Of a stretch of DNA of 64,000 bases, positions 12,247 through 23,479 are shown one piece after another. The DNA is from Schoenoplectus triqueter. Its lineage: Eukaryota > Streptophyta > Magnoliopsida > Poales > Cyperaceae. The DNA lies in NCBI GenBank assembly GCA_964058805.1, contig CAXKVV010000053.1:62001-126000 (forward strand), read 5' to 3'. The notes beneath the pieces are model-generated. The model had not been told where the DNA came from. It ran no database searches and saw only the letters and a program-made list of their open reading frames with translations. Position 1 is the stretch's first letter; every line of letters starts with the position of its first letter. Both the position numbers and the translations under genes were made by a program.

Positions 12247-12454
12247 TGTTAGAGGTATAGGTTGAGATCGGTAGAATTATATAGGAGATATTGTGTGAAG
12301 TGTAGTGTGAGAGATAGTTAGTGTTTAAAATTAATTAGTTAGACAATTAGTCTATAAATAAAAATTTAATCATTGTAATCAATTCATTCTAAAATAATTA
12401 AAGATTGTTATCACTCCTCTCTCCTCTCTCCTCTCTCATTCTCCAATTCTAATA
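12247..12454 (+). repeat. Right LTR
   Basis: About 208 bp, clearly related to the left LTR but with many substitutions, so this element is much older than the copia element at 5-9.7 kb. Confidence 0.7.
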
Positions 12455-13019
12455 CTTACCCATGACTTTATGTGTTGGGCCTGGGAACAGGAACTTGAGC
12501 TTGAAGGAGACGCTCAAATTTATCTCTTCATCGAAATGAAAAACTGGTGATAATTTAATGAAATAGAATAGAAAAGAAAAAATAGAGAATTTTAATGAAA
12601 ACGTTATGATCAGCAAATACTTTCACCATAAGAATTCAGATGATAAAGAGTCGAAATAGTTCATCAATTTGTATTAATTTATTTGATATACTACTGAAAA
12701 CTATGATTAGGTTTGACAGACAATGAGAAAAAAATGATAAATTTCAAAAAGAAAAAAAAAAAGAAAATCCATATCTGCCTGTCAGACTACTACATATCTG
12801 CCGATTGATCGGAGCCGAGAGCCGTATATGGCGACACACTTTAGAGCATTCGTTACAGAAATTCGTAAGATAAATTGAAATATTTTATATGGGCCGTGAG
12901 CCGGGCAGCACTGGAGCAGTAGTAACTACTAACACAGTAACACCACACCACACTAGTCTAAGACTCTAATATAGTAATACGAGACTAGCAACCAAAACAT
13001 AATTGAGAAAAGACCCACT
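12455..13019. other. Intergenic, no gene seen
   Basis: A/T-rich with a short GC-richer stretch at 12830-12960; nothing recognisable. Confidence 0.4.
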
Positions 13020-13140
13020 GAGCCCATGCGACCTGGTGTTTTTGTTATCGTGTACTTGTTTGCGCTATTTGATGAAGATTCGAAGGTGGGAGAAGCAACT
13101 AAGAATCACTGGGATTTCATACTTCTTTGTCTTCCAAAAA
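13020..13140 (+). pseudogene. Fragment of a GH17 beta-1,3-glucanase gene
   Basis: The translation contains VYLFALFDEDSKVGEATKNH followed by W, which matches the segment near the C-terminal end of GH17 catalytic domains (family pattern: YLFALFNE, then KPG, then a Trp two to three residues after a basic pair). It has no start, no upstream catalytic segments and no continuation after about 13135, so it is a relic. GH17 enzymes hydrolyse callose and related glucans; this piece has no expected activity. Confidence 0.55.
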
Positions 13141-14154
13141 TAGGTACTGAGCACATTAAACAAAAGCATTACACCAAGCAGAGTCCTGCAATTGTCAGTG
13201 GACTCAGAGCTTGTGCTGGCACAGGTGCCGTGATACTGATTACTGAACCTGCTATAATTTCACCAGTGTGGTTTTGAGATAACCCTCATCGAGGCATCAG
13301 TATGGTTTGATGCATGCAGCTTCTCTTATGACTTGGCATTATTTTCTACTTATGAATTAATATATGTTACGAGCTTCACAGAGGAAAAATAGAAAACGAG
13401 GAAAGAAAAAGTAACTGATGACATTGACCTGACAACAATTTTTATATTATTTCTATTAAATAAAATCTAGTTGATATTTATCTTACACTTGAATTCTGCG
13501 ATTTGTTTGCCTCTTTGGTGTTAAAGTGTTTGCTACACTAAAAGATGCAATCAAGACGGCTTAATGGTACAGAAGAATAAATACGAAATGTACATTTTTT
13601 TTTATACTGAAATTAAAAAAAAAAGTGTGAACCTGCTATCCCCGGGCCGGGCCGTCCTATGCCCGATCCGTCCAACACGTAAGGGTCCGATCCGTGAGGG
13701 TTCAAGACAAATTGAGTCAGGATTTTTTCATTTTGGACTGCTCTAATCTGGACCGTCCAATCCGTACTAATCTGTAACTCTTGACGGGATTTGAACCGCC
13801 CTGAACCGGACCGGATCGTTGTCAGAGTAGGACTGAGATGTGATTGTTCGTTGATTCATGTGTTATAGCACGGAGTAGTGGTTATGTTTTAGTTACTAAT
13901 TACTGATTACTCACCCTTATCCAGACTTTCCTTTCCTTTTTAGAAAAAAATCTTATTCTAAAATGCGTATTAATTTTTTGGTGAAGAAATGAGAGAAAAA
14001 TGTTTTCTCAAATTTATATAATTAATTATTTCTTTTATCCCAAGAAGAAAACGTACAATAATTTTCTCAGATAAAATTAAAGATATTCTATGTTGACCAT
14101 TGTGATCAGTAAGAGAAATGACCAACAGTAGCAGAAATAAAGCTTGATTGAAGT
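13141..14154. other. Intergenic with GC-rich tract
   Basis: At 13640-13830 a GC-richer patch repeats short words such as gatccgt, ccgtcca and ggaccg. It resembles the degenerate GGGTC/CCGAC repeat elements at 31.0 and 59.2 kb but has no clear ends. The rest is A/T-rich and featureless. Confidence 0.4.
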
Positions 14155-14575
14155 CGGGGGTGGATGCAGCATGGGCCGGGGGACAGTTGCCCCCTGGATT
14201 TTTTTTTTGAAAAACAGTATTTTTCGGTAATTTGTCTCCTCTGAAAAATTTTTTTGCCTCTCTGAATTGTCTGATTAATTTTATTGAGAAAAAAATATTT
14301 AATATCGTGCATAATGAAATAATTATGCAAATATATCAAAAATATAAAGTTCCGTAGATGAAAACTTTCTTCATCAACTTGATTATCTATTACTTTGAAC
14401 TTTATTTTGTTGTTATTTTTAATATATAAAATGTTATTATTTTAATAAATTTTTTATTAGGTAAAAATATATATTAAATTATTATTTTTTTATTTAGTAC
14501 CCGATTAGTTAATGAATTTGAACCCGATAAACTATTACAATCCGATAATTGCCCCCTGACTGCATTTTTTTTATT
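14155..14575. mobile_element. hAT-type MITE, right-truncated copy
   Basis: The left end, GGGGGTGGATGCA, matches the CAGGGGCGGATGCA terminus of the complete copy at 59993-60429. The body is the reverse complement of that copy (gaaaacagtatttttcggta, then a segment ending ttcatcaacttgattatcta, then ttagtacccgattagttaat). The right end breaks off after GCCCCCTGACTGCA. No coding capacity. Confidence 0.7.
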
Positions 14576-15184
14576 TATAGGTGATTAGCATAATCTTGTG
14601 TTTGATAATTATTAGATTGTGTGTTTGACATGTGAATAGTGATTATTTAAATGATTTGGAATTACTTTGATATGCACATAAACGGAAATGCATTAAAATA
14701 TTTAAAATGCATGAACTAATTCAGTTAAAAGCTCGCATCTATCACTTTTTAACTTTCACTTTATTTGATCATTTATATAGTACATGAATACAATATTGTA
14801 TATTCATTTGATACTATTTTATCTGCTTACGTTCTATTGAAATATCAGTGCTTTCGAAATCATTTGGTATGTGTTTTTCTACTTACCCAACATAAGGTTA
14901 TAACTTTATTATTTTATTCTATTTTATCTTTTTCAATTACCAAACATAAGGTTAACACATCACATCATGGAAATCTAATCCTTTATTTAAAATTAAATTA
15001 AAATTTATCTATTTCATTACATCAAAATTAAATATTTCAAAAAGATCCAACTCCAACTTATATTTCAATTTCATTTATCAAACATAAAATTAAGTTTCAA
15101 AAAAAAAAGATCCGAAATGAATGGAAGATTGCATGCTTCTAGAAGCTTGGTTGATACGGACTAGTAGAGTTTCTCCACAAGACC
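14576..15184. other. Intergenic, A/T-rich
   Basis: No gene, RNA or clear repeat recognised. Confidence 0.4.
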
Positions 15185-15193
15185 CCAACCAAT

Positions 15194-15769
15194 CAGATTT
15201 TTTTATTTTAGTAAATGAAAAAAATAAATAAATGAAATTGGCCATCTTTCTTCTCACTTTTGCATAATTAGCCAGACCCGAGTTTGAAACTTGGATCCGG
15301 ATTTTTTTTTACACACAAACGTAAAAAAAAACACGGACCCGAGTTTGAAACTCGGGTCCGGATAATTTTTTTTTACGTTTGTGTGTTATATTAAAAATAA
15401 AACACAACAGTCAGTAGATTGATCTAAAATATTACAACAAAAATTAAAATAATGTTTTATAACACACCAAGTACATTTGAAAATTGCAGGTGTCTGGACC
15501 GAGTTTTAAACTCGGTCCCAGTATCTTGCTATTATATAGCACACCCAATATATTTTTTTTTACGTTTGTGTGTTATATTAAAAACAAAATACAAATTTTA
15601 GATCAATCTAATTACTGTTGTGTTTTGTTTTTAATATAACACACAAATGTAAAAAAAAAAAAAACAGACCCGAGTTTCAAACTCGGATCCGGCTAAGTAT
15701 GCAAAAATGAGGAGAGAGATTACTAGTTTCATTTATTTATTTTTTTCATTTATTAAAATAAAAAAATCT
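15194..15769. mobile_element. Mutator-type foldback MITE with internal palindromes
   Basis: A 9-bp direct repeat CCAACCAAT (15185-15193 and 15770-15778) bounds inverted arms of at least 110 bp (left CAGATTTTTTTATTTTAG; right complement AGATTTTTTTATTTTAA). A 9-bp target duplication with long TIRs is the Mutator superfamily signature. The interior carries four copies of a GC-rich palindrome, ACCCGAGTTTGAAACTCGGGT or a diverged form, near 15278-15300, 15336-15360, 15498-15519 and 15667-15692, spaced by A/T-rich DNA. No coding capacity. Confidence 0.85.
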
Positions 15770-17084
15770 CCAACCAATAACAAACAGCAAACGGGAGAAG
15801 CATGAAATACGCTCGGCGCACCACAGACGATGGATCAATGAATAATATAATATTTCCTTTTCTGTTTATTTCTGTTTATGGTCCCGTAATTCTGTAATAT
15901 AAAAAAAAGAGTTGTTCTGTCATGGATTAAAATTTATTTTCTAAATTTTGTTCGGATTAATCACGACCCTTTATTTCTAAAAGGGCAAAATTGATATTTC
16001 GTTTCTCTATTAAGTCTCCGTCAGTATTACGATTTCCTTCCTCCCTTCGCTGCTCTCCCCCTCTCGTTGTGCATCCTTTCCTCCGCCTCTCTATCGTGTG
16101 GCGTGACCTCTCTCTCACTCGCCCTCCATCTTTCACCAGGCCAGTCCATCCCAATCGGCGCCTTCTGTTACATCCGTCAGATTACACTAATTGCTCCCTC
16201 ATCTCCTCGCTTGTGCTGAACTGTCATTTCCGACAACAGCTGTCCTTGGCGCTCTACACATCGCGTCTCTCCGTCGTGTTTCACCTGTTCTCCTTCCTCG
16301 CCGTCTTCACTCTCTCAACAGGTACCCCTCCTGAATCTCTGTCTCTCTCTAGATAATCAGTTGAAATCTGTAAAGCTTTGAAGCCATATTATTTGAAAAT
16401 CGTGAGAGTAAATAGGAAACAAAGTCTATGTTGTTGCAGATTTATCAAACAATAACTAGGGTTGACTGGTAATCGGGTTAAATTGTTACACCTCCCATCT
16501 CTCTTTCTCTCTCTCTCATTTATTGTTGTCAACGGCTGATCATAAAAATTCAATCAGAAATGAATTCAATTCAACTCAATTCTACTGAATTGAACTAAAA
16601 TAGTTGTTCATTGGGTATATGAGTTCCATGTCCTTTTGGGTTTTTATGATAATTATGATTGTTTATCATTTCACAATCCAGTTAGGCTATATTTTGATTA
16701 AGCTATTGTCATTGTCTTTGCATAATTTTTATGGTTATTATGATTGTTTGTTATTTCACTGTCTAGTTAGGTTTTTGATTAAGCTATTGTCATTATCCTT
16801 GCATCGTGGTACCAGCATTAGATATGCCTAATGCAATAAAAAAAACCAACCGGTACAGACCAAGAGAGATCTTCCATTGGTGATAGGCTTGACTGTGTCA
16901 CTTTGTTGCACCCTTTTTTATGATGGTATCTGTAGTAATTGCTGGATTGATTTCATATTTTTCAATGGGCCGTCACACCAAATTCATTTGTATTTATCAT
17001 AGATGTGATGCATTGGGTTATATAAGTATCCCTCAATTTGCATGTTAATTCATGAACTCACCAAATGAGATACAACGAATGCAG

Positions 17085-17156
17085 GATTTCAGCTAATACT
17101 TGCTGCATATGAAACTAGCTGACATTGGCATTGCCATGGGTATTACTGGTACTGAG
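17085..17156 (+). pseudogene. Exon fragment of a P-type Ca2+-ATPase (ECA-like)
   Basis: The sequence encodes KLADIGIAMGITGTE, the conserved hinge after the DAPALK motif of P-type ATPases and closest to the plant ER-type calcium pumps. AG precedes the piece (17083-17084) and GT follows (17157-17158), so it keeps exon boundaries. The DAPAL codons just upstream are corrupted and no neighbouring ATPase exon is present, so it is a captured fragment rather than a gene. Confidence 0.55.
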
Positions 17157-17714
17157 GTATTGCCTTCCCTTGTTGTCTTTATCGTTGTGTTATGTTTCTT
17201 CAGTGGGTGATATGAATTTGTTTTTGTTTATTTTTTCATTTAATTTAATCTCTTTTCATTCCTTCATTCAGGTTACTTTATAGTTCATACAGATTTATAA
17301 TTTTCTAAGTTAGTGATGGGCAAATTTCATAATTTTTGGATAATCTTGTGGTTTTATATGATTTTCTGAAGTTAACTCCAGTGTATTGAATTTTCACTTT
17401 CCAGCAACAGTAGACTGGTAGGGGCTAAATTGTCATTTTCTTAAAAATTTTGTTAATGATGCATGAATTCAAGTTAATAGGGAACTAGATATTGATCTTC
17501 TTAGGAACAATTTTAATGTTGAACACATTTTAATTTGAGGTCATTTTAATGCTGTTCTGGCTTATTTTTGAAAGAGGGGCAAAAAAGTCAAAATAACAAA
17601 AAAATAACAGGAAATAATGCCATTTTTCAGAATTGAACTTTAAAAGTCCATGCAAACGACTCTACATCATATTTATTCTGAAAAATGACTCTACATCATA
17701 TTTATTCTTTTTAC

Positions 17715-18131
17715 AAGAGACATTCCCTGATTCAAGTCCATGGTAGATGAACTCTATTCCATTGGGGTCAAAGCAATATAGATGCTTGACCCATGGATCA
17801 AAAAAGAAGATGGCTATTTTGTATATGGAAGTGGATCAGAAAATGATGTATGGGTCCATAAGTCTGATGGAACACCTTTTGTTGGTATTATTAAATCAAA
17901 ATCTATACTTTTTCAAATTAATATGGAGGAGTTTGTCAGGATAAATTTATTATAGCGGTATACTATTTATGTTTTTTTCATTTCCCAGGTGATGTATGGC
18001 CTGATCCATGCGTTTTTTCAGATTATACACAAGAAAAATCCCGTTCATGGTGGGCACAACTTGTCAAGGACTTTATGTCAAATGATGTTGATGGAATCTG
18101 GAATGATATGAATGAACTTGTAGTTTCCAAT
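17715..18131 (+). pseudogene. Two-exon fragment of a GH31 alpha-glucosidase gene (HGL1-like)
   Basis: The first piece (to 17884) encodes KKEDGYFVYGSGSENDVWV then TPFVG, but has an in-frame TAG where the family has Trp and a frameshift further upstream. The second piece (17989-18131) encodes DVWPDPCVFSDYTQEKSRSW and then DGIWNDMNE, the GH31 catalytic nucleophile motif. The intron between them (GT at 17885, AG at 17988) is preserved and in phase, so the copy came from genomic DNA and not from mRNA. In Arabidopsis, HGL1 is a GH31 heteroglycan glucosidase. The start, N-terminal and C-terminal domains are absent. Confidence 0.75.
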
Positions 18132-18199
18132 GTAAGTTTCAAACTTTCTAAACTTTTATCTGGCAATTAGTAAGATTGTTAAGTATGTTCTTTTTAATC

Positions 18200-18490
18200 T
18201 AGGAAACAGGTTCTTGCTTCTGTTTGGAAATGGAAAAACTAAAATTTTGATGTCCGCAAGCTCTTTTGAAACAATCCAATCTGTTAAGTCTGAGAAGACT
18301 CGTTTCACAGCCAAGTGTGCAGCAGATGGATGCCTATGGAGGATCCATGCAGCCAAGTTACCAGACGTACCAACCGTCAACATACGTACCATTAATGATA
18401 CTCATAACTATAGTGGCATAAGCCATCTTGGTCACAAGCAAGCATCAGTGCAGTGGGTTGCAATCAGACAGGTCACTTTAGAACCACATG
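18200..18490 (+). pseudogene. MuDR-type transposase N-terminal fragment
   Basis: The frame encodes TRFTAKCAADGCLWRIHAAK, then TVNIRTINDTHN, then ISHLGHKQASVQWVA. This is the WRKY/zinc-finger-like DNA-binding segment found in front of the catalytic domain of MuDR-family transposases: the CxxxxCxW pattern and a downstream H are visible. The frame then loses similarity (after about 18470) and no DDE catalytic region follows. It lies directly after the GH31 fragment in the same orientation. Confidence 0.7.
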
Positions 18491-18499
18491 TGCGGCTCC

Positions 18500-21040
18500 A
18501 ATTTGATGGTTTAGATTATGGTTGTAGACTTGGTAGTGTTTGTGAAAAGTTGACTTGTGTTTGTGTAAAGAGTATGCCTTCTTATTTTGGGCCTTTGTTT
18601 TTAAGATCATTAGGTTATGTTGTTTCTTTATTTATCTTTTAGCGTATAGTACGTTGTTGTTCAATGTTTTTTATTGGTTGACATGAATACTCCAGCAAAA
18701 TTGCTTTGTCGTCCTATCCATATTTTGTTCTTCTATTTTTATCTCGAAGTTTGTGAAGTTTGTACTTTAATCAGATCAGTTTGTTGTATTTTGTAGTTAA
18801 ATTGTATATAAAGTTCACTGGACACGAGCATCGTAAATTCAGAACACAAGTTACCACCCTTGACAGCACCGTTGCACCAAAAATTCAATTCTCTTAAAAA
18901 TAATATCCCTACCATCTCTCCAAAAAAAAAGAAAAAAAAAAGAAAGACCTAAGAATCTATCATCATACAGTCCTTATACATAAAGGGTGTAGGCACCAAA
19001 CTATAATTTCAACCACATAACAAAACAAAAAAGTTTATTTGAAACACTTCAAAATATCTCACGATGTTAGCACCATGTTAAAATCATCCGTCTACTTTTT
19101 GAGAATCCATGCCATGAAATTGGCCACTGTCATGACCATGTACTTCACGCCTATTGCAAACTGATGAGGATTTGAGCTGACGTTCTAAAAAAAATTAGAA
19201 ATCACATTGCAAAATTAGATAACATGAAAATACATTACATTTACATATGCATATACCGAGTCAGCAGAGATAGGAAACTTTTGGCTTAGCTAAATTTGAG
19301 TACTAAGCAACTTAAAATTCTTAAGAGAAATCATAATAAGACCATCACATTTGAGACAAAATAGGTATGGACCAGTATATTTTTGGTATGATTACTATTT
19401 AATAAAAGACCAGTGCATGACTTTAATCTGGGTTGCGGAGGCAATTCAAGTGGAAATTTATAACAAAATACCAAGCAAACAAATATGTTTATAAAAAATT
19501 TCATTGACATAGTATCCATAGCACAATACTGCTGGTCTAGAGATCGATTGTGTTCAAGCCTTAGATTTGTGAAACCTATTATGCACTGCATCTTCTTTGC
19601 AATTAAATCCATTAAGTATCCGATCCAACTTCACAGCTGAACAAACTGTAATTGTCAAAATAAGACTGTGAGACGGGTTGAACTTATCCTCATGAAACAT
19701 TGATTGGAGGAAATTTAGTATGTACAATTGGAACTGTACCACATTGATCTGCTCCTCATGTATGTCATTGCTTGCTTTGTATGTAAGTGATGAATGATTT
19801 TGCTTTGCGATGCCTGTTTTCCCATCAAAATTGGGGGTGATTGTTTGATTTTGTATATGGTTATCTTGAGAAGACAGGTGCAGATTGACAACTGCTGGTA
19901 TTTATGGGCTGATTTAGAATATGCATCTGCACAAACATCATAAATACAACAATGAATACTGGTAATATACTATTATCGAATATACTATCATTTAATAGCT
20001 TCAAAGCAGTCTATTTAATTCAGTAGAAAGAGGATACTGGTAAAATATACTTTTGAAATGAGCGTGGAACTATACTTGCTTATTCTTCGAAACACCAAGG
20101 CTTGTGGCCACTAGTAGAGTACACAATTTCTATCTCTTAATATCATACAGAAGGTGGACTACAAGGGTGAAGTGCCAGATAAGCACACAAATTGAGCATA
20201 TACCTTGCTGGTAAACTCAGAAGATTATTTCAAATAAATCATTCTTGCTTGCCACCTTATTAAGTTCCCTTCAGTCATCCAATTAACACTTTCATATTGC
20301 CATAGTACTTCGTATCACCTGCTGCCTACAGAGCAGTTAGATCAAGTAATTTGTGAAAAGAATGTGATTGCATTTTGTACAATCTGGCAATTAATTGAAT
20401 ACAAATTTCATCTGTAGTCATGTCGTCACCTAAGATCAGCCAATCAAATAGCAAGTTCCACATGCATTCTTAATTTCTTATGGTATGGGAACAAAAAAAA
20501 TTCTAAAGAAAATTTGATTCGTTACAATAAGCTATGTAAATACCAACAATTTTTTTATGCAGGCTAAAAAAAGACACCTACCAAATTCGTTTTTTGTATT
20601 TGTAATAATTTAACCGAAAATAGAGAGAAAAAAAGCTATGTGAACATCATATTCCAAATAACCCATCTATTTATTGAACAGAAATCCATTTTGATCCTTA
20701 ACATATGGGATGGCCAATCAAATTCCAGAAGGAAAATCTCTAATAAAGAAAAAAATAAAGTCAAAGCCACGGTCATGTAGAAACCTTAAGTTCATAAGCG
20801 ATCACGCGCATCGTCAGATGGGAGAAGAGGACAAGGGTGCACTGTATACGATTAAAGAGATTGTGCGACGAGAAGAGGAGAGGAGAGGAGAGGAGAGATT
20901 GGGTAAAAGATATGCGAAGGGGTAAATATTGAGAGCCCGAGGCGCGGGGAGAAGCGGTGGTTATTTCCCTCTAAAAAGGCAATGAAATTTTGGCGGGAAG
21001 ATAATTGATAGAAGAGGTTAACTGCAGTTTAACTTGTGGA
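18500..21040. other. MULE interior without recognisable genes
   Basis: A/T-rich sequence with no frame above background that has a known motif. A short GAGAGGAGAG tract lies near 20878-20898, followed by a GC-rich stretch at 20930-21000 that looks like a leader or promoter region. Confidence 0.35.
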
Positions 21041-21049
21041 AAAATCTTA

Positions 21050-21390
21050 CCCAACCCAATAAATTTGTTTGATTCGCTCAGATTTGATACAATTTGAAAT
21101 TAAAAATGATCTCATACTTGATCCGATCCGATCTGATAAATTCAAAATGATTCGACATTAAAAATTTTTTGATATCTTACCCGACTTGATACAATCTGAA
21201 ACTCAAAATGACTCGACATTAGATAATCGATACCTGACTTGATTCGACTTGATATAACCCAAAACTCAATATGACCTCACACCAAAATGATCTAATACCC
21301 AATTTGACATAACCAAAAGACCAAAATAGCTTGACAACATACAACCCAAAACCTGATCCAACACTATTTGAATAGATCACTCGTCACTTA
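21050..21390. repeat. Degenerate tandem repeat (about 40 bp unit)
   Basis: Recurring words such as gacttgatacaatctgaaac, tcaaaatgactcgacatta and ttgatccgatccgatctg form a degenerate tandem array of roughly eight units. Confidence 0.5.
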
Positions 21391-21399
21391 AACTTAAAA

Positions 21400-23470
21400 G
21401 TTATGCATACAAAGATAATTCAATTCGTAGATAAAATTTCTAAACATAAAATATGAAATTAAGTTTTGCTTATGATTTTTGGTGTTTTATTATAAAGATA
21501 GATGTTATTTATCAAAATGACATTTTTTTTACTAATTTGGTCAAGTACAGAAATTTTAAAGTAAACTCAAGATGTTAACGGAGTTCGGTTATAGAAAACT
21601 ACGTTTTCATGTCTCACCCCACTAACGGGATGCCGCTTTATTACTAAAAATTGTGTTACAATTAAAAAGCTTTACCTTCTTCATAATACAAGTGCAAGAA
21701 AACTAAAAACTATAAAAAACAACTAAAAAACACTCAAGCTCAAAAACACAGCAAAGCTTAACGATGAGCAATCCACTAATCAGAAAATTGTATAAGAATT
21801 CTATTAGATTTGGCTAATTCAAGATCTTTATTTCTTATAATTTGCAAGGAAGAATGTATGAGCTCTTTGTTTGCTGTAAGATGAGTGCTCTGAGTTGCTA
21901 GAGATTTTGAAAGTTTTGAATAATTGACATAATCACATAACATTCATCTTAAATAAACACTTTAACAGAGAACTGATATTCTTGCGCGGGGAAACGTTAT
22001 AATGATTCACCAATCATTATAACATTTCTGTATAGTAAAGTTTGAGTTTCCAAGAATACCCTTTATCAGAGTTTTAAATAATATTATAACGATTCAGAAA
22101 TGAATAGGATGAACCGTTATAACGATAGAGGAAAACATTGAACACTTTACAGAATGTTACCAATATTTTGATTGTTTGACCAACCTTCTGATGAGTCTAC
22201 TGATCTTCAGAAACGTTATAACGATTTACTGAATCGTTATACATTTCATGAAGCGTTGAACGCTTGATAAAGCGTTACATAACGATACAATATGTTAATT
22301 TTGACTCATCTCTGCTCACAGAAAACTTAGAATATTTTTGAGTATGTGTATTGAATCGTTATAACGATCTTGATCATTTCTTCTTCATTTCCTTTAAGCT
22401 TCTTAGGATTCATTAATTTTTGTGAAGGAACAATAAATATTTCTTTAAATTCCTTTCCTAAATTTTTTTTTTAATTTAAATAAAATATGAATATAAGATG
22501 AGAGTGTAAATATTTCCTTAAGGAGTCCTTTTTAAATAAAAAAAAATTTCTCAAATAAATAAATAAGAATTACCATTTAATTTTGTATCAACAAATTATA
22601 ATTAATTAAAATAAAACTTGTTAAAATCATTTGATTGATAAAATATAATTTTCATTCACTAATATTTTCATAGCCTAGGGTAATTAACAGTGAGGGCTTA
22701 CGCTCACTAGAACAATAAAGTCTCCACAATCACTAAAAAACTTTTGGATGTATAACCCTAAATAAAAATTCATAAATATATATATCCGAGGGTGATACTG
22801 TGTCCGTCTTCCGCGGTTCTCACTTAATCCTTTGAGTGAGGAGAGGCGCGAAAAAGGGTCGCACGGAGTTGACTGGTAATTCTGAAATATTGAAGAAGAT
22901 ATTTCATAACATTTTTTCTAAAAAGAGGCATTGTTAAAATTATGACCGTAACAGGAAAATGATCTCTCGGCTACGTGAGATCACCCACCTTAACTACGTG
23001 CGATCGACCGCCTCAGTCATGTGTGATCTCCTCGAGCGCACGCGCCCGAGGCGGTCAGAATTTTCTAGTTTTGTACCGTTCTAACCCGGACCGTCCCACC
23101 CGTGCAATTTCCTATAGTTAATTGTACCAAAAGAAATATGATAATATTATAAGTCTATGTTATTTATTCAAATATATCAAATATTGGTGTAACAAATATG
23201 TTTATAAACTACTTATTTTATCATAAGTAGCATGTCTTCAGTTTGTTAATAAAATGAATGAAGTATATCAGTCTGAAACTGATCTGACTAGACTAAAATT
23301 AATTAATCATATTCATATTATCTGAAAAGTCAAATTGATTATAACATAATTGATAATCTAGACTTGACCTGAAATTAAACCAAATTTACAATATCATTCT
23401 TCTTGAATAATTTTGTGCATGAGTTTATTTAAATAGATAATATAATTCCTCATATTTTTTTTATAGAGTG
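21400..23470. other. Unclassified repeat region with CGTTATAACG palindromes
   Basis: CGTTATAACG or near copies occur at about 21995, 22084, 22115, 22214, 22238 and 22354, often with GATT or GAAAC beside them. Farther on, 22780-23060 holds GC-rich patches with a stem GACCGCCTC/GAGGCGGTC. No coding potential recognised; possibly another transposon nested in the MULE. Confidence 0.35.
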
Positions 23471-23479
23471 AAAATTCAG

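Larger units (their letters stand above)
10391..12454 (+). mobile_element. Non-autonomous LTR retrotransposon (copia-like ends)
   Basis: Related direct repeats lie at 10391-10639 and 12247-12454. Both start TGTTAGA(T/G)GTATA and end CTCCAATTCTAATA. The first is followed by TGATATCAGAAC, a tRNA-Met type primer site with substitutions; the second is preceded by a purine tract TTTGAGGGGA. The left LTR has an internal tandem duplication of about 53 bp (two copies of ATAAGTTGAGATTAGTAGAA plus its downstream sequence), explaining its greater length. The inside (about 1.6 kb) has no recognisable gag or pol, only a 3' pol-end remnant near 12150-12246. No clean 5-bp target duplication could be read (GTCTT versus CTTAC). 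Confidence 0.75.

Noticed and set aside
16000..16360. 121-residue plus-strand open frame at the MULE left end
   Set aside because: Low-complexity Ser/Leu/Arg sequence from a CT-rich subterminal region; no family and no splice partner found.
20710..20925. 71-residue Lys/Glu/Arg-rich frame
   Set aside because: Formed by a GAGAGGAGAG run; no start context or family.
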